64,000 nucleotides of DNA from Liolophura sinensis (GCF_032854445.1 NC_088295.1:87999836-88063835), one strand, 5' to 3'. Shown: positions 1-12,064, counted from the stretch's first letter. Numbers and translations are program-made. Notes: generated from the letters alone by a model not told the origin.

Positions 1-226
1 GTTCAGGGCTTTGACGAGTTAATATGTCTTTAGTAATTCAAGGTAGATGGTGTCGGCCATCGCGAACTTGGTTAAATGAATATGGGTAGATGGGGAATCA
101 TCTAAAGCCTGTGGAACCCAATGCCCCATAGTTGAGGTCAACGAAGGCTGCACTTTTCTAGTTCAGAGTCACCTGAATCTATATACAAAAGAGAGGGTCA
201 GGATTTCTCAGTGTCCAATAACTTAC

Positions 227-350
227 CGCTCGCTCCATTAAAGTTGGCCCATATTTTAGCATCTTCTTTGCAAGCACTCCTTTGTTTTCCTCCGAAAACA
301 GGCCCCAATACTCTGCGTGTTGGAATAGTACGCGATACCAGGCATAAGTG
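227..350 (-). CDS. faxc: FAXC copy A exon 3
   Basis: This 124-nt exon, the same length as exon 3 in both other copies, runs from acceptor TTCCAG to donor GTAAGT. It encodes TYAWYRVLFQHAEYWG and ends LMERA. It differs from copy B at about ten bases, most of them changing the amino acid. Confidence 0.87.
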
Positions 351-2744
351 CTGGAACATGGATGTCATGATATAATATGTCAAGCAGCCGATATAATTTA
401 TTTATTTATTTGATTGGTGTTTTACGCCGTACTCAAGAATATTTCACTTATACTACAGCCGCCAGCATTATGACGGGAGGAAACCGGGCAGAGCCCGGGG
501 GAAACCCACGACCATCCGCAGGTTGCTGGTAGACCTTCTCACGTACGGCCGGAGAGGAAGCCAGCATGAGCTGGGCTTGAACTCACAGCAGCCGATATAA
601 AAGAGCTCCACAAAAAGGGCATGGTGACATCCTGTTTGGTTATTGCTTGAATACATGTATAATGAAATGAAAATTACGAAAGCCTGAAAGGCGATGTGTT
701 CAAATCGGCCTGACTTGTGTCAACTTTTCTTACAAATCGCATAACTTTACATGCGAATATATTATATTTTGTCCATAATTTGTTAAAATTGTTCTAGCTG
801 GTTTGCCCATCATCGTCTTCACATTGCCAAAGTTTATGTTGTACATCGTATGTCTTAATTGAAGTAGCACCGGAACACTATTAAGAAGTGATAACCATCG
901 TGTGCATATAAAGTACATTGGCCAATCAGATAGGATTTCTCGTCGGTATCAAGCCTACATCGTACTTCGTAAGATTAGGTGAATCTTTTTCCACAAACAG
1001 AAAACGGTTCAACCGATAATCTATTTGTTCTGGAATTGAGATCGGACTGCTACAGAGATTAAGGGAGCACGTTTTCCATGACGTTGTTGTAATATCACCA
1101 CCATCTCATCTGACACGCCATTACACGTTGAATTCAGGGTTCAATATTATTCTGCCTTCTGAATACCTTCGTGCATGGTAACCAAAGTAACCCTACAAAT
1201 TGACTACGCCTTTGTTCCGATATTCGGACGTCAGTGCAAGGCTAACGACAGTGGATTTTGTGTATTTAGGGGTAGTGAGGAGATGGGATTTACTCGAGTA
1301 GTTAAGGAATATGTGTAAAGGTTAAACCTGGGTGACTATGAGTGAGTGAGTGCTTGGGGTTTATTGGTGACTGAAGATGATCGACATTGCAATGTTTTAA
1401 CGTCAGTCATTAGCAGGAAATAGCTCAGAGTATTCCTGTACTCTCCAATGCGTTGGCCAGTTGATGAGTTTTGTGAGTTTTGGTAACAACACTGTTAAAC
1501 ATCTCATAAAACCTAACACACACATATACATATACAAAAAGTCCAAATAGCTGATCACTAGCAAAAGTGTAAAGGTACATTAACGATATGCAATATTTAC
1601 TATATTGTGTTTTCTTCCAGCATTCTTGAGAAGGCCACAGATACAGAACGTTCTTCAGCAGAGAGGTTAGGGTCCACTTTCTTGTTGAAATGCTTGGCCA
1701 CTCTTTCAACGATAAACCGAGAATCGGCAATTTCGACACCGTTCAGGATTATATACGGAAACTGACGCTTTGATGAGGGTAAAGTTGTTTCCACCACCTT
1801 AAAGGGAATAAAAACATGAAAACATATAGGATTGTCAGTTGTATTGTAAAAACTTGTTATTGATTTATTTGATGATTATCTTTTCATTTGCTTTCCTTTT
1901 CAACAGGTCTGCTTGGGGAACGGTAGATCCAGGGGCAATCCTGGGTGGGGTCACACCTAAGAGTTTAAAAAATTTTAAATTTTTTCCTCGCTTGACGTTC
2001 AGCATGAAGTGGATAGTGCAACGACTGATTGACCCGTGTCAGTATAATGGCTCGCGCGGGACGCCTTACTTGTCCTCGGTAAGTCGTCTCAGTGAAGCAG
2101 CACTAGATAAAAGAGCAGTATAAATCCGCCCAACAACAAGGAGGCGCATTACACGTACATGCACCCTAAGGACTCCTTTGTCGTCATATGACTGAAAAGG
2201 TGTTAGGTACGACGTTAAACCCCAAGCGCTCACCCACTCACTCACTCACTCACAATGCAAACTTGCACATCAACACTAACTGTCACGTTATACGCTGATA
2301 TATGGACTTATATATACAAGCACCACCAGTTAACAAACGTGCAGAAATAAGAACTAGGTTACAGACAATCAGTATCTCTCTACCCTCCCACCCTCCTCCA
2401 GAGCCTCATAAGATAATTACACAGTACTTTATGGGGCCAGGCTGAGGTAGGAAGTTTACCCGGTAAGGCACGTCGATCAGTCGAAACCAGGTTTCCAGCT
2501 TGACTGTAAACGGTGAAATATTGGAGATGACACCGATCCTGGGTAGCATGAGTAGGTAGATGAGATCGGGCTGAGTCAATGTGGACCGATCTGTTTCTCC
2601 AGACAGTGTTATAGCCCGGTACAGATGTCTGTACAGCTGGTATCCTATCCCGACCGTGAGGACACAAACCACCACCCCACCAACGACACTAGCAACTATC
2701 CCAACCGTACCATCCTCTGTTAAGTTGTTCATTTTGCTGCCCAT
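227..2744 (-). CDS. faxc: FAXC-like gene, copy A (exons 1-3; 3' part outside window)
   Basis: Exons on the minus strand are 2744-2460, 1797-1601 and 350-227; exons 4-5 must lie left of base 1. The exons join in frame (285, 197 and 124 nt). Exon 1 encodes a short N-terminus, a membrane segment (about residues 15-38, rich in V and G) and the start of a thioredoxin/GST-N-like domain with the motif SPFTVKLETWFRL. Exon 2 carries FPYIILNG and IADSRFIVE, the substrate-side motif of Failed axon connections/metaxin-like proteins. Exon 3 begins TYAWYR, the start of the GST-C-like helices. Family knowledge: fly Fax acts in axon development with Abl, while vertebrate FAXC is poorly characterised. All visible exons are open. 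The start ATG at 2744 is chosen because it opens the frame; a second ATG four codons on is also possible. A SINE sits in intron 2 and a large transposon lies just 5' of the ATG. Confidence 0.86.
397..586 (-). mobile_element. tRNA-derived SINE (family 1), 5'-truncated
   Basis: The tail (TTTATTTATTTGATTGGTG) and the conserved body ending in a GTACGGCG-type motif lie in minus orientation; the tRNA-like head is missing. A 14-bp target duplication AGCAGCCGATATAA flanks it (383-396 and 587-600). The paralogous site near 11,541-11,556 carries a single copy, so this is a true insertion in intron 2 of copy A. Confidence 0.9.
840..1560. other. Copy-specific block in intron 2 of FAXC A
   Basis: About 720 bp with no counterpart in copy B. 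No inverted repeats or coding sequence were seen. Near 1,331-1,365 it holds the tail of a second SINE family (GAGTGAGTGAGTGCTTGGGG). It could be an insertion here or a deletion in copy B. Confidence 0.5.
1601..1797 (-). CDS. faxc: FAXC copy A exon 2
   Basis: Acceptor TTTAAG and donor GTAAAT border a 197-nt exon (phase 0 in, phase 2 out). The encoded peptide begins VVETTLPSSKRQFPYI and ends EENTI. It differs from copy B exon 2 at only two internal bases, both synonymous. Confidence 0.88.
1904..2254 (+). mobile_element. tRNA-derived SINE, family 2
   Basis: The head resembles a tRNA-type promoter (GGTAGATCC followed by a degenerate B-box-like GGGGCAATCC). The body has the TCGTCATATGACTGAAAA motif and the tail ends in CACTCACTCAC repeats. 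It lies in intron 1 of FAXC copy A and is absent from copy B, where the flanks are nearly joined. Partial tails of the same family lie near 1,331-1,365 and 52,055-52,115. Confidence 0.7.
2460..2744 (-). CDS. faxc: FAXC copy A exon 1
   Basis: This exon has 95 codons and ends in VPYR before the donor GTAAAC. Its layout matches exon 1 of the downstream copy: membrane helix, then a proline/leucine stretch (LLMLPRIG), then SPFTVKLETWFR. Copy B has lost most of the corresponding DNA. Confidence 0.85.
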
Positions 2745-2818
2745 CAACCACCACCAAACGTCTCAGGAAAACCTTAAAATGGTCGTTACAATTTCGAACT
2801 CATTCCACGGCTACCGTG

Positions 2819-5074
2819 CACAGTTAAGGGCCCCGCACAGACTGGTCTAGCGGGATTTGGGAAAGTAAAAATAAACAAATGACGTAATCCGAAAATTATG
2901 CAGTGGCAATCTTTAATGTTTTATGCGTGTAGCGGAGTCGAGGGGGTAGTATATGGGCGCTGTTGATTGGTCGTTAGCCTAGCTCGGAACCGATGCACGA
3001 ATTTATTCCGCAGGGTGGAACTCGAGTTATGCACGTCTTTGTTAATTAAAGAAGCACGGGTGTAACGTAAACACCGTAGTATATTTATGGTCGGGACAAG
3101 CCTCCGTACAAAGACGTCGTCAGTGCCTGGATGAGATGTCTATAGGGCCGGAGGGTGTAATAACAGTCTAGGTCATTCTAACTCTCATTTTAAATGGGGT
3201 CGGTTAATTATGTCAGATGGCCTTCGGATAACATCGGAGGTGTGCACAGAGTACACTGGCCTTACTCACCCAGAACTATACACATAAATACATGTATTTG
3301 CAAGGGGTTTCACATAGGACATACAGTTTTGTGAAGAATACTATGGAAATTCGAAGTGAATTATAATAATGGGGTGAGCGTGTAATTAAAGCGTCTCAAA
3401 GAATTTTAATTAACGTGTATATGTATTTGTATTTTATAGGGACAATTTTGGCGAATCCTGAACGACCAACACATTAAAATTAAGTTCTGGGTTTTGCCTG
3501 GTCAGTTTGTACTTAGGCTTTGTAATCATTAAGTATTAAGGAGGCCGCGATGATTATCATAGCACCAATGCGACGCAGGACAGCTTAACCAGTAAAAGGC
3601 CTCCAGTCTTTTTACCTTTTAATAAGAACACAAATTCGCTTATGTACAAACTCTTACCGAACACAATAGCTAACGTATAATTAGGAGAAAAAAATGTTTA
3701 GAACGAACTAGTGCACTGTAACGTTAACAGAGAATTTTAGCATAACAATTGTTGTGGCTTGTGTTCAGAATACTCCCTTAGGCATTAAGCGTCTTATGGG
3801 GCACTACCTTTAACGTACATTTACTATACTAACAGACACTTTGAACAAAATGTAGATAGCTATAGTGTATAGTACTGGTAGGTCTAATACAGGAAAGAAA
3901 TCACTTACGTAGGTAAACAAATGGTATCTGGATGAGTTGTATGAAATTTAAAAGCTAAATGTGCATGTTTGAAAAAAGAAGGCCTTAACTGGTACACTAT
4001 AAATCGAGCAATTGTTTTAACAAACATTAATTTTAAGTACTTATCACAAAATATACAGTCTGCGGTGAATACTGTCGAAATACGCGATTTGGGTAGGAGT
4101 CGGACCCCAGTACAAATGACCTGAGAGGTCGCCGGATTTTAAATAAGACGAGTGGTTTCCAAACAGCAATATTAACTAATAAACTTTTCGAGATTGATGC
4201 ATGGTCGTACGACAGTTCCACAAAATGTTGAAGAAGTCACGTGTAATCCATGTAAAAGTGGCTTAAAATTTTTTAATTTTGAAGGTTACATGTCCATGCA
4301 GATATTTTTGTTGAGCGAGTAACAGCTTTTATTTGAAATGCTTTGCAAGCCTGCAAAAACATGACTAATCGTGTAAATTTCACCTGTATAGTAAAGTTTG
4401 TGCGAAAATTATTTTTTGACCGTAAATTCCAATCTTGCCACATGTTATTGGCAGATCTTCCTGCTTGTTTGACGGCCAACATGCGAGACTGGTTGAATAC
4501 TACAAAGCGATATAATAACTCTTATAACGATGTGAGTTACTTTGGCGGAACCGAGTGCAACGTTGATTAGCAAATGTCATCGGAACGGTATGGGGATTCC
4601 TTTTCTTTTGGACTGATTTTCTATTAAACCCGACATGACATTGGATATAGATACCACAAATGGATTTGCAGTGTAGATGAAATTACACACAATCCGTGAA
4701 AAACATACATGCTACAAGTTAGGAAGTTGACTATTGTCTTTTGACATAATGTAGTTCACTTTTGTGTATTGGTCACATCGGTCACTGACTGAATGTCTTT
4801 ATACGGAGACTTGTCCCGACCATAAATATACTACGGCTAGCGTTTACGTCACACCCGTTCTTCTTTAATTAACAAACACGCATAATTCGAGCTCCACCCT
4901 GCGGAATAAATTCGAGCATCGGTTCCGAGCTAGGCTAACGACCGAACAACAGCGCTCATATATTACCCCCTCGACCCCCCTACACGAATAAAACATTAAA
5001 GATGGCCGCCGCATATTTTTCGGATTATGTCATTGGTTTATTTTACTTTACCCAAAACCCGCCCCTTAACTATA
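2819..5074. mobile_element. Non-autonomous DNA transposon with ~280-bp terminal inverted repeats
   Basis: The left arm (2,819-3,108) and right arm (4,802-5,074) are inverted copies of each other, starting CACAGTTAAGG and TATAGTTAAGG. Near-identical 8-bp flanks CTACCGTG (2,811-2,818) and CTATCGTG (5,075-5,082) look like a target duplication. The paralogous site near 12,580 is empty. The 1.7-kb interior (3,109-4,801) shows no transposase. Long arms plus an 8-bp duplication suggest a Mutator-like, P-like or hAT-like parent; which one cannot be settled here. It sits about 75 bp 5' of the FAXC copy A start codon. Confidence 0.85.
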
Positions 5075-5082
5075 CTATCGTG

Positions 5083-7182
5083 GTCGTTTATCGCGCAGGA
5101 AGAGAGTCTATGAGGCTATCGAAGGTGTGTCCCGACTGCCGCAAGACAAAAATGAAAGTATGTCAGCATAAGCCGGTACAGGAGCGTTTGTGACACACAT
5201 TAATTGTACAAATATTCGTATGTGGACGCTAACAATTAACTAACGTTCAGCTGGCTAAATGTGCATTATCCACATATCCACCCAGTTAGTGTATCCAGAT
5301 GGAGCGCTATACTATATACCATACAGCTTGTACGATCAGACATTGTGGAACATTACTGCCAGAATGTTATCAGTTCTTACCCACATTCAACACTTACTTA
5401 TTTATTTCATATTTATTTATTTGATCTAAATGCGGCTTAATACCGTACTCCAGAAGTTGTCACTTATATGATATCTACCTGGGTTATACGCGGCAGAAAT
5501 CGAATGTTAAAGGATCGGTATATCATTCAAAAATCCGCGAAACCTGTTAAATGTATCAGCTCAACATGAGAATTGATCTCGTTCAAAGTTAGAAATGACA
5601 ACAAATCTGGTATCATTGCTTTTCACAGTCTATGTTCCGTACTACCTTGGGCCGTTAGAATAATAGCCACCTTGAAGCAATCCAAAGTCAACAAACAAAA
5701 AACGACCATAATAGGGCGGGATTCGAGTACGCGGCGGATATTTCGCGAGATGTAGAACATTTTGATTGAACTATTTGGTATAGAAATCAAACTAATACGG
5801 CAGGCCTTTCCAAAATCTGTTATCCCTACTCGCATAATCCTCTGTTCTCGCGAGATTTCAGGTAAAAGTCTAATTCCGATTATTTTGCCCAAAATGGGTG
5901 AAACGGACCAAAATTCGAACTTAAATGTAGCATTATATACATGTCTCGTTAAAGTCATTGTAGTGGGAAAATCTCTTATGTATGTTTGCTTAAGATGTCT
6001 TCTCTTCAAATTATTAATATACTATGGATGTGACAACATTTACTCGCTTTAATCCCTTTCGATATATAACGTGCCGAGCAAAGCATGTTAAATGGCTGAA
6101 CCGAAGGGGATTATCTCCCCTGAACTTGGGGACGCCCCTACAATTCGGATTCGATCTGATAACATTTCTTGGACACGGGCGTCCACGAGAAATCATATGA
6201 CTGAGTCCTAAAAAAATACAGTACATGGTGCAGAAATTGTCATGAAACTCGTCTAAAGTTATGGTGCCAAAGTTCAGTGTGTATATTCTGGTATATAGTC
6301 TATATTGCCCTCTGTTAAAATCCCAGATAGTTTCCAAATGCACGCGAATAGAAATTTTCACTTATACCTCCTCCGTGAAGTTACTGGCGAACTTTGCCAC
6401 GTTTGACACCCTGCTTTGTCCACGCCACTCATGTTGTTGGAAGACTAGTGATCTTCAACAAACGCTAAACAATGAGACAGGTGGAATGTACAAGTGCCCT
6501 ATCTAATACCCTCGTTGGGCCCGCTCCCTGGGCAATGTTCACCAAGAGGATGTCTGATAATTAACGGAGGAAAAATTTCAGGCAGGAATCTATTCTGTCA
6601 TGTGATACTTAACAAATGTCTCTGATTGAAATCCCCAGCTGAACCAGCATGAGCGGGTTTTGAACTGGCGACATTTAAAAATGACAGCAGATTGAAATGT
6701 TATGAGCCGACGGTCGCCAGCCTAGCGGGGAACCGCGCATACACATTGTAAAACTCCACAACAAATACACACAGAGACAAAACTGTTAAGCAATCTTGAA
6801 TAGTTTTATATTGTTCAACAAAAAGAAATAACAAGGTGTTTAAGAAATCTGTCACGCAGAAGATAGCTGTTGGTCAACAGATGTACCTTACACAGACAAA
6901 AAATATCACAATGGGAATCATGAAATAAAATGTTGTGACACCTTAAGATAATACCAAGTTATAAAAAAACTAATCTTATCAAACCTTATCTGATATGCAT
7001 AAATACACAACTGATATACATGTAAGTGCTCGGTTCACTCTGACTAATGATTGGTCAGTAGCTTTGGGTGGGAGGGGCTTGTTGTTCCAGGAACAGATTT
7101 CAGCTCATGGCTATCTGCCTTCAAATTTCAATCAACAGATAAAATCTTCCTCGTAAATAAGTGCGTTTTACCTGATTGTTTT
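5083..7182. other. Intergenic DNA between FAXC copies A and B
   Basis: The first 1.2 kb is duplicated flank shared with 12,590-14,250. The rest (about 6,270-7,180) holds short degenerate repeat-like stretches and no supported gene. On the minus strand it lies between the 3' end of copy B and the 5' end of copy A, so the promoter of copy A should be here or inside the transposon next to it. Confidence 0.5.
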
Positions 7183-7188
7183 TTTATT
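7183..7188 (-). promoter_or_regulatory. Polyadenylation signal of FAXC copy B
   Basis: AATAAA on the minus strand, about 250 nt downstream of the copy B stop codon. It is a plausible 3' end for that gene. Confidence 0.5.
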
Positions 7189-7437
7189 GGGTATTCGTAA
7201 AAAATACTTAGTTAACAAATTTGCTTAATTTGTTGTAAATAAGAAATAATGTGGTTATCAACGTTCAGCCAGACACATGCATGTCTTCATGAATAACATT
7301 GTTTTCTTTAAAAGAGCACACATACTGGAAATTTATATAAGAGTTTACGACAATGTCATTACAAATTCTGGTGAAAGTTCTACTGAACTAGCTTGTCTAG
7401 ACTGCTGAGATGAGATCCCCTGGGGGTAAAACAACAA

Positions 7438-7611
7438 TTATGAAGATGAGGACGGCTTGCACAATTGTTCCCAGTCCGGATAAAACCTGTCCCTCATCCT
7501 GTCGAGGAACCGTAACAGGTTCTTACATTCTTTTACAGCGTAGAACCTCGGCGGGAAATTCAGCTTCAGCCACAAGATCTGTATCAGATGACCGAATGCC
7601 ACACAGTCCAA
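7438..7611 (-). CDS. faxc: FAXC copy B exon 5 (terminal)
   Basis: The acceptor TTTTCAG precedes LDCVAFGHL. The exon ends RFYPDWEQLCKPSSSS and TAA. The DC.. F.HL and F.P.W motifs match known FAXC C-termini. The exon is 57 residues plus stop, five fewer than in the downstream copy. Confidence 0.86.
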   Translation of the reverse strand: MDCVAFGHLIQILWLKLNFPPRFYAVKECKNLLRFLDRMRDRFYPDWEQLCKPSSSS

Positions 7612-10600
7612 CTGAAAAGGTCATTTAGTACATCATCATTACTTAATTACCAGTTGTACGGGTATAGTCAGATCTATTCCACGTTGTACTGTTATGTTAC
7701 GACGATGTGCACATCTAGAACATCTCACACTTCCACACTCCATACTAATTTTCCTAGACTGCACCGACACAAATGACAATATGAAAAACAGATCCATAAT
7801 TACTGACAAAACATCCCCAGAAAACGCACCAAATCACTTCATTAGCAGCTATATTTTAAACTCCAGTTTAATTAGTCCATTCCCACCCGCTCTTCTGCCT
7901 TTTGCGTTAGCAACAATGTGGATGACTTGGCTTGGAAGAGGCCTACACCTAATTATGAACAATAAACCCTATCAAATACTCTAAAATATACTCTAAAATA
8001 TTTAGCTCATATGCTACGATGGAATTATTTTTGAAAAGTCTCTAGTAGGCTAAATCATTGGCCTTTGTAAAGGAGTAAGGTAATGCCCGTAAATAAACCG
8101 CAGGTTGTCCAGCAAGAGGCCGCGTAATCTGTCCATACCACCAGCGATAGCAACTACTTTGTCGACAAAACCTGATTAACAGGCGTATGTATTTTAAAAA
8201 ATGACCTCATACATAGTTCTTCCGTGTCCTAAAATGGTACTGGTTTTGTAACAGTTACATTATCGGTTTATCCATAATTACACAATTAAAAGTCATTAGT
8301 AATGCGTCATCAGTAAACTTCCCCTTTCCACAATTATCCTTAATTAAAATTTGATGAGCCGTTTTGTTCATTTTAGCGGGAAAGTAATGCCAATTTTAAC
8401 CCATTATATCACTCTTGCTTTACACCGTACATGATACAACTGGTTTAATACTTGTTGGAGGAAATTAGTATAACCTAGAATACGCATAGAACCATTTCGC
8501 AATATCGGTCAATTTAAACTCATATCTTATACTGATCTTAAACGACTGAGTAAAGGCTGGAAGACACGACTTTCATGCACAGAACCATTTCATCATAAAA
8601 CCGTAACACAGCGAGTGGGAGACCAGTTTAAACACAAGTGTTATAGTGAAGTTAAACCACACCTCTTTAATGGCTTGATAATCATACAGAAATACAAGTT
8701 AATTCTTCTTTGTATTAGTTATAAGATATTCCGGGGTGAAGTCACTCGGGAACGAGTATGAACGAAAATGGAGCTCATTGCCTTATTAATATTCGCAAAA
8801 GTCTACCAAACAATTGAGCCCCAAAGACCTGAGCAACAAACATATGAACCTCAAGCATCTAAGCCCCAAATATCTGAACCATCAGCGCCTGAGCCACAAA
8901 CACATGAGCCCCAAGCATGTGAACCCAAAACATCTGAGCCACAAACACATGAGCCACAAAATCTGAGCCTCAAGCATCTTAGCCACAAAGATTTGAGCCA
9001 CAAACGTGTGAGCCACAAACATCGGAGCCCCAAACACCTGAACCCCAAACATCGGAGCCCCAAACACCTGAACCCCAAACATCTAAGCCCCAAACACCTG
9101 AACCCCAAACATCTAAGCCCCAAACATCTGAACTCCAAACATCTAAGAAACAAATATCTGAGCCACAAACAACTCAGCTCCATACATTTGAGCAACAAAA
9201 TCTAAGCCACAAACATCTGAGACCCAAACATCTAAGCCACAAACATCTCAGCTCCATACATTTGAGCAACAAAATCTAAGCCACAAACATCTGAGACCCA
9301 AACATCTAAGCCACAAACATCTCAGCTCCATACATTTGAGCAACAAAATCTAAGCCACAAACATCTGAGCCCCAAATACCTAAGCCCCAAACATCTGAGC
9401 TACAAACATCTAAACCACAACCATCTGAGCCACAACCATCTGAACTTCAAACATCTGAGCCCAAAACATCTGAGCCCTAAACATCTGAGCCACAACCATC
9501 TGAACTTCAAACATCTGAGCCCAAAAGATCTGAGCCCTAAACATCTGAGCCACAAACATCTAAGCCACAAACATCTGAGCCACAAACATCTGAGTTACAA
9601 ATAAGGGAGATCTCATGTGTCTACGGTGGTATAACAATTGCACAATACTTAATAAAGCGTATGCATGTGTAATGTGACAAGCACCCAACCATTGCAAAGC
9701 ATTTTCAGCTGCACAGATATGGTCATATGTAGATAATAACAGGGTAACATCTTTTAGTGCGGTTGAACCGGTGCGAATATGCTGTCTATCTACATACACA
9801 TATATAAATATATGGCCTTTGTCAGGCACGGTCTTACCAGCGTTGGCTCCTTCCCCAAAAAGTAGTCCTTGGTTCCCAGATAATCTGACAGCGCTTTGAG
9901 ATCGGTTTCCGCTAAGCTGTAGATCTCCGCGGGACTGAGGCGAGACACCCCTTGCTGCCAGAACTTCACCTTTGCCTAGTCAGTACAAAACATAACAACA
10001 ACAATAGCTAATACCAATAGCCATGTCTGCACGTTTATTTTTCTTCAATCACTGATTAAATACATAGTGCATTTCTGACGAAACTTGTGGTCAATTCAGA
10101 GTGAACAGAGTGAAACTGAACACCAAAGACGATCAAATTGTGCACGCCTAAAATCAGCCCTATGTGTATGAAAAATGCTAAAAGAGAAACCTTCAACCCT
10201 GGATGTAAACACCAAAGCTACAAGTATAAACATTAACACTATAATTTCAACTTCCACATTCGATTTAACTGTAACAGAAACTTTTTTTGTTACCCTTTCA
10301 TCCATTAATATGTGTCATCATACAGAGTCGCCTATGACGCAAATTGTCATATTTGATCCTAAGAGGGAGAAAAAGCTGGTTACGGCTAAAAAAAGGGAAA
10401 GCTTGGAGAAAAATTTGCAATTTTTCAATCAATATAACTTTAATGTAAAAAAGAACAACATTTTAATTGAAAAGAATCGTGTCGTCCAGCTCATGCTGGC
10501 TTCCTCTCCGGCCGTAAGTGGGAAGGTCTGCCTGCAACCTGCGGATGGTCGTGGGTTTTCCCCGGGTTGTGCCCGGTTTCCACCCACCATAATGCTGGCC

Positions 10601-12064
10601 GCCGTCGTATAAGTGAAATATTCTTGAGTACGGCGTAAAACACCAATCAAAAAAAAAATCAATCTTTTAATTTGGGAGAAAAAAAAACTATGTATAAACA
10701 GAAGCTCTCCTACATTTTCGGTGAATGATTTTACTTCATGTGACTTTTTACAAACAGGTTTTTACTTTCATTGTTAGATTTTACACATGGAGTAGATTGT
10801 ATATTTAGGAGTTTTACCAGAGCTAGCTGGTCAGTGACTACCGCCTTGTTAAATTAACAGAGACAAGGCTTGATTATGGGATAATGGGAGGTAATGTTTT
10901 GTTTTACTTCCCAAACTTGAACCACAAATGACCTCACAGTCTTTTATGGGTACTGAGCCAAAGCTTGATCATTTTTTGAGCTGCCTCTGACCATGAAATA
11001 GACACAGCTATTAATTTTTTAACGTGGCATGTTCCACCCATTCTGCTTTTGCAAACAGTTCTTTTTTTATATAAACACCAAGAACGTAGTGTCGGGAGTT
11101 CAAGTCATTAAATGCACAAATCAATATGTCTTGGTTTGAGTGGAATGTGATAGGACCAAGAATCAGCCATTTTTATGAAGGGCAGTTCAGGGGTTTGACG
11201 AGTTAATCAAGGTAGATGGTGTGGGACACTTGGTTAAATGAATATGGGTAGATGGAGAGTCATCCAACGACTGTGGAACCCAATGCCCCATAGTTGAGGT
11301 CAACGAAGGCTGCACTTTTCCAGTCCAGGGTCGCCTGAATCTATATACAAAACAGAGGGTCAGGATTTTGCAGTGTTCATTAACTTACCGCTCGCTTCAT
11401 TAAAATTGGCCCATATTTTAGAGTCTTTTTTGCAAGCACTCCTTTGTTTTCCTCCGAAAACAGGCCCCAAAACTCTGCGGGTTGGAATAATATGCGGTAC
11501 CAGGCATAAGTGCTGAAACATGGATGTCATGATATAATATGTCAAGCAGCCGATATAAGAGGGCTCCACAAAAAGGGCATGGTGACATCATGTTTGGTTA
11601 ATGCATGAATACATCTATAACTCGCTTCCAGTGAAAATTACGAAAGCCTGAATGTGATGTGCTCAAATCGGCATTCTTCCGGTAACCCTGAATGGCTTAC
11701 AAGTCGCACAACTGTAGATGCGAACAAATTACATTTTGTCCATAATTTATTAAAACTGTTCCAGCTGGTATGTCCATCACCGTCTTTACACTGCCAGGGT
11801 TTATCCAGTGTATTTTACTATCAAAAGCGTAAAGGTACATTAACGATATGCGATACGATATACTTACAATAATGTGTTTTCTTCCAGCATTCTTGAGAAG
11901 GCCACAGACACAGAACGTTCTTCAGCAGAGAGGTTAGGGTCCACTTTCTTGTTGAAATGCTTGGCCACTCTTTCAACGATAAACCGAGAATCGGCAATTT
12001 CGACACCGTTCAGGATTATATACGGAAACTGACGCTTCGATGAGGGTAAAGTTGTTTCCACCAC
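7438..12064 (-). CDS. faxc: FAXC-like gene, copy B (exons 2-5; exon 1 largely deleted)
   Basis: Exons on the minus strand are 12064-11868, 11512-11389, 9975-9838 and 7611-7438. They splice in frame into 210 codons plus stop with no interruption. Exon 2 carries FPYIILNG and ADSRFIVE; exon 3 begins TYAWYR with FWGLFS; exon 4 holds LSPAEIYSLAETDLKALS and YFLGKEPTL; exon 5 holds LDCVAFGHLIQIL and RDRFYPDW, the typical FAXC C-terminus. Exon lengths equal or nearly equal those of the downstream copy (124 and 138 nt identical). Exon 1 is mostly missing compared with copy A: DNA matching about 2,331-2,713 is gone, including the membrane helix and donor. The gene is therefore either a 5'-truncated pseudogene with a still-clean body or uses another first exon not recognised here. 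Confidence 0.82.
8800..9600. repeat. 15-bp minisatellite in intron 4 of FAXC copy B
   Basis: About 50 units of the type CACAAACATCTGAGC with many point variants. Because 15 is a multiple of three, long open frames run through it on both strands (EPQTS-like and SHKHL-like pentapeptides). These have no other coding support. Confidence 0.9.
9838..9975 (-). CDS. faxc: FAXC copy B exon 4
   Basis: This is a 138-nt phase 0 exon of 46 codons, beginning AKVKFWQQGVSRLSP and ending GKEPTL. The donor is GTAAGA. It aligns residue for residue with exon 4 of the downstream gene (SPEEIYRLAEEDLQSLS). Confidence 0.87.
10489..10660 (+). mobile_element. SINE family 1, 5'-truncated
   Basis: Body from CAGCTCATGCTGGCTTCC to GTACGGCGTAAAACACCAAT followed by an A-rich tail. 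The tRNA-like head is absent. It lies in intron 3 of FAXC copy B. Confidence 0.85.
11389..11512 (-). CDS. faxc: FAXC copy B exon 3
   Basis: This 124-nt exon runs from acceptor TTTCAG to donor GTAAGT. It encodes TYAWYRILFQPAEFWG and ends LMKRA. Confidence 0.86.
11868..12064 (-). CDS. faxc: FAXC copy B exon 2
   Basis: This 197-nt exon has acceptor TTTAAG and a good donor GTAAGT. The peptide is the same as in copy A apart from the last residues (EENTLL). Confidence 0.86.

Larger units (their letters stand above)
1..6265. repeat. Segmental duplication, left copy
   Basis: Bases 1-6,265 match 11,185-14,250 in the same orientation, interrupted by insertions and deletions specific to one copy. Shared blocks include the exon 3 and exon 2 regions of the FAXC gene, the 5' flank of the gene (5,083-6,000 against 12,590-13,400) and a stretch near 6,060-6,265 against 14,067-14,250. 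The offset of about 11.2 kb, with gene B exons 4-5 lying between the blocks, fits a tandem duplication of a whole gene unit. Confidence 0.85.

Noticed and set aside
8768-9205. 145-codon open frame with EPQTS and SHKHL repeats (and matching frames on the minus strand)
   Set aside because: Product of a 15-bp minisatellite whose length is a multiple of three; it lies in an intron and switches repeat frame midway.
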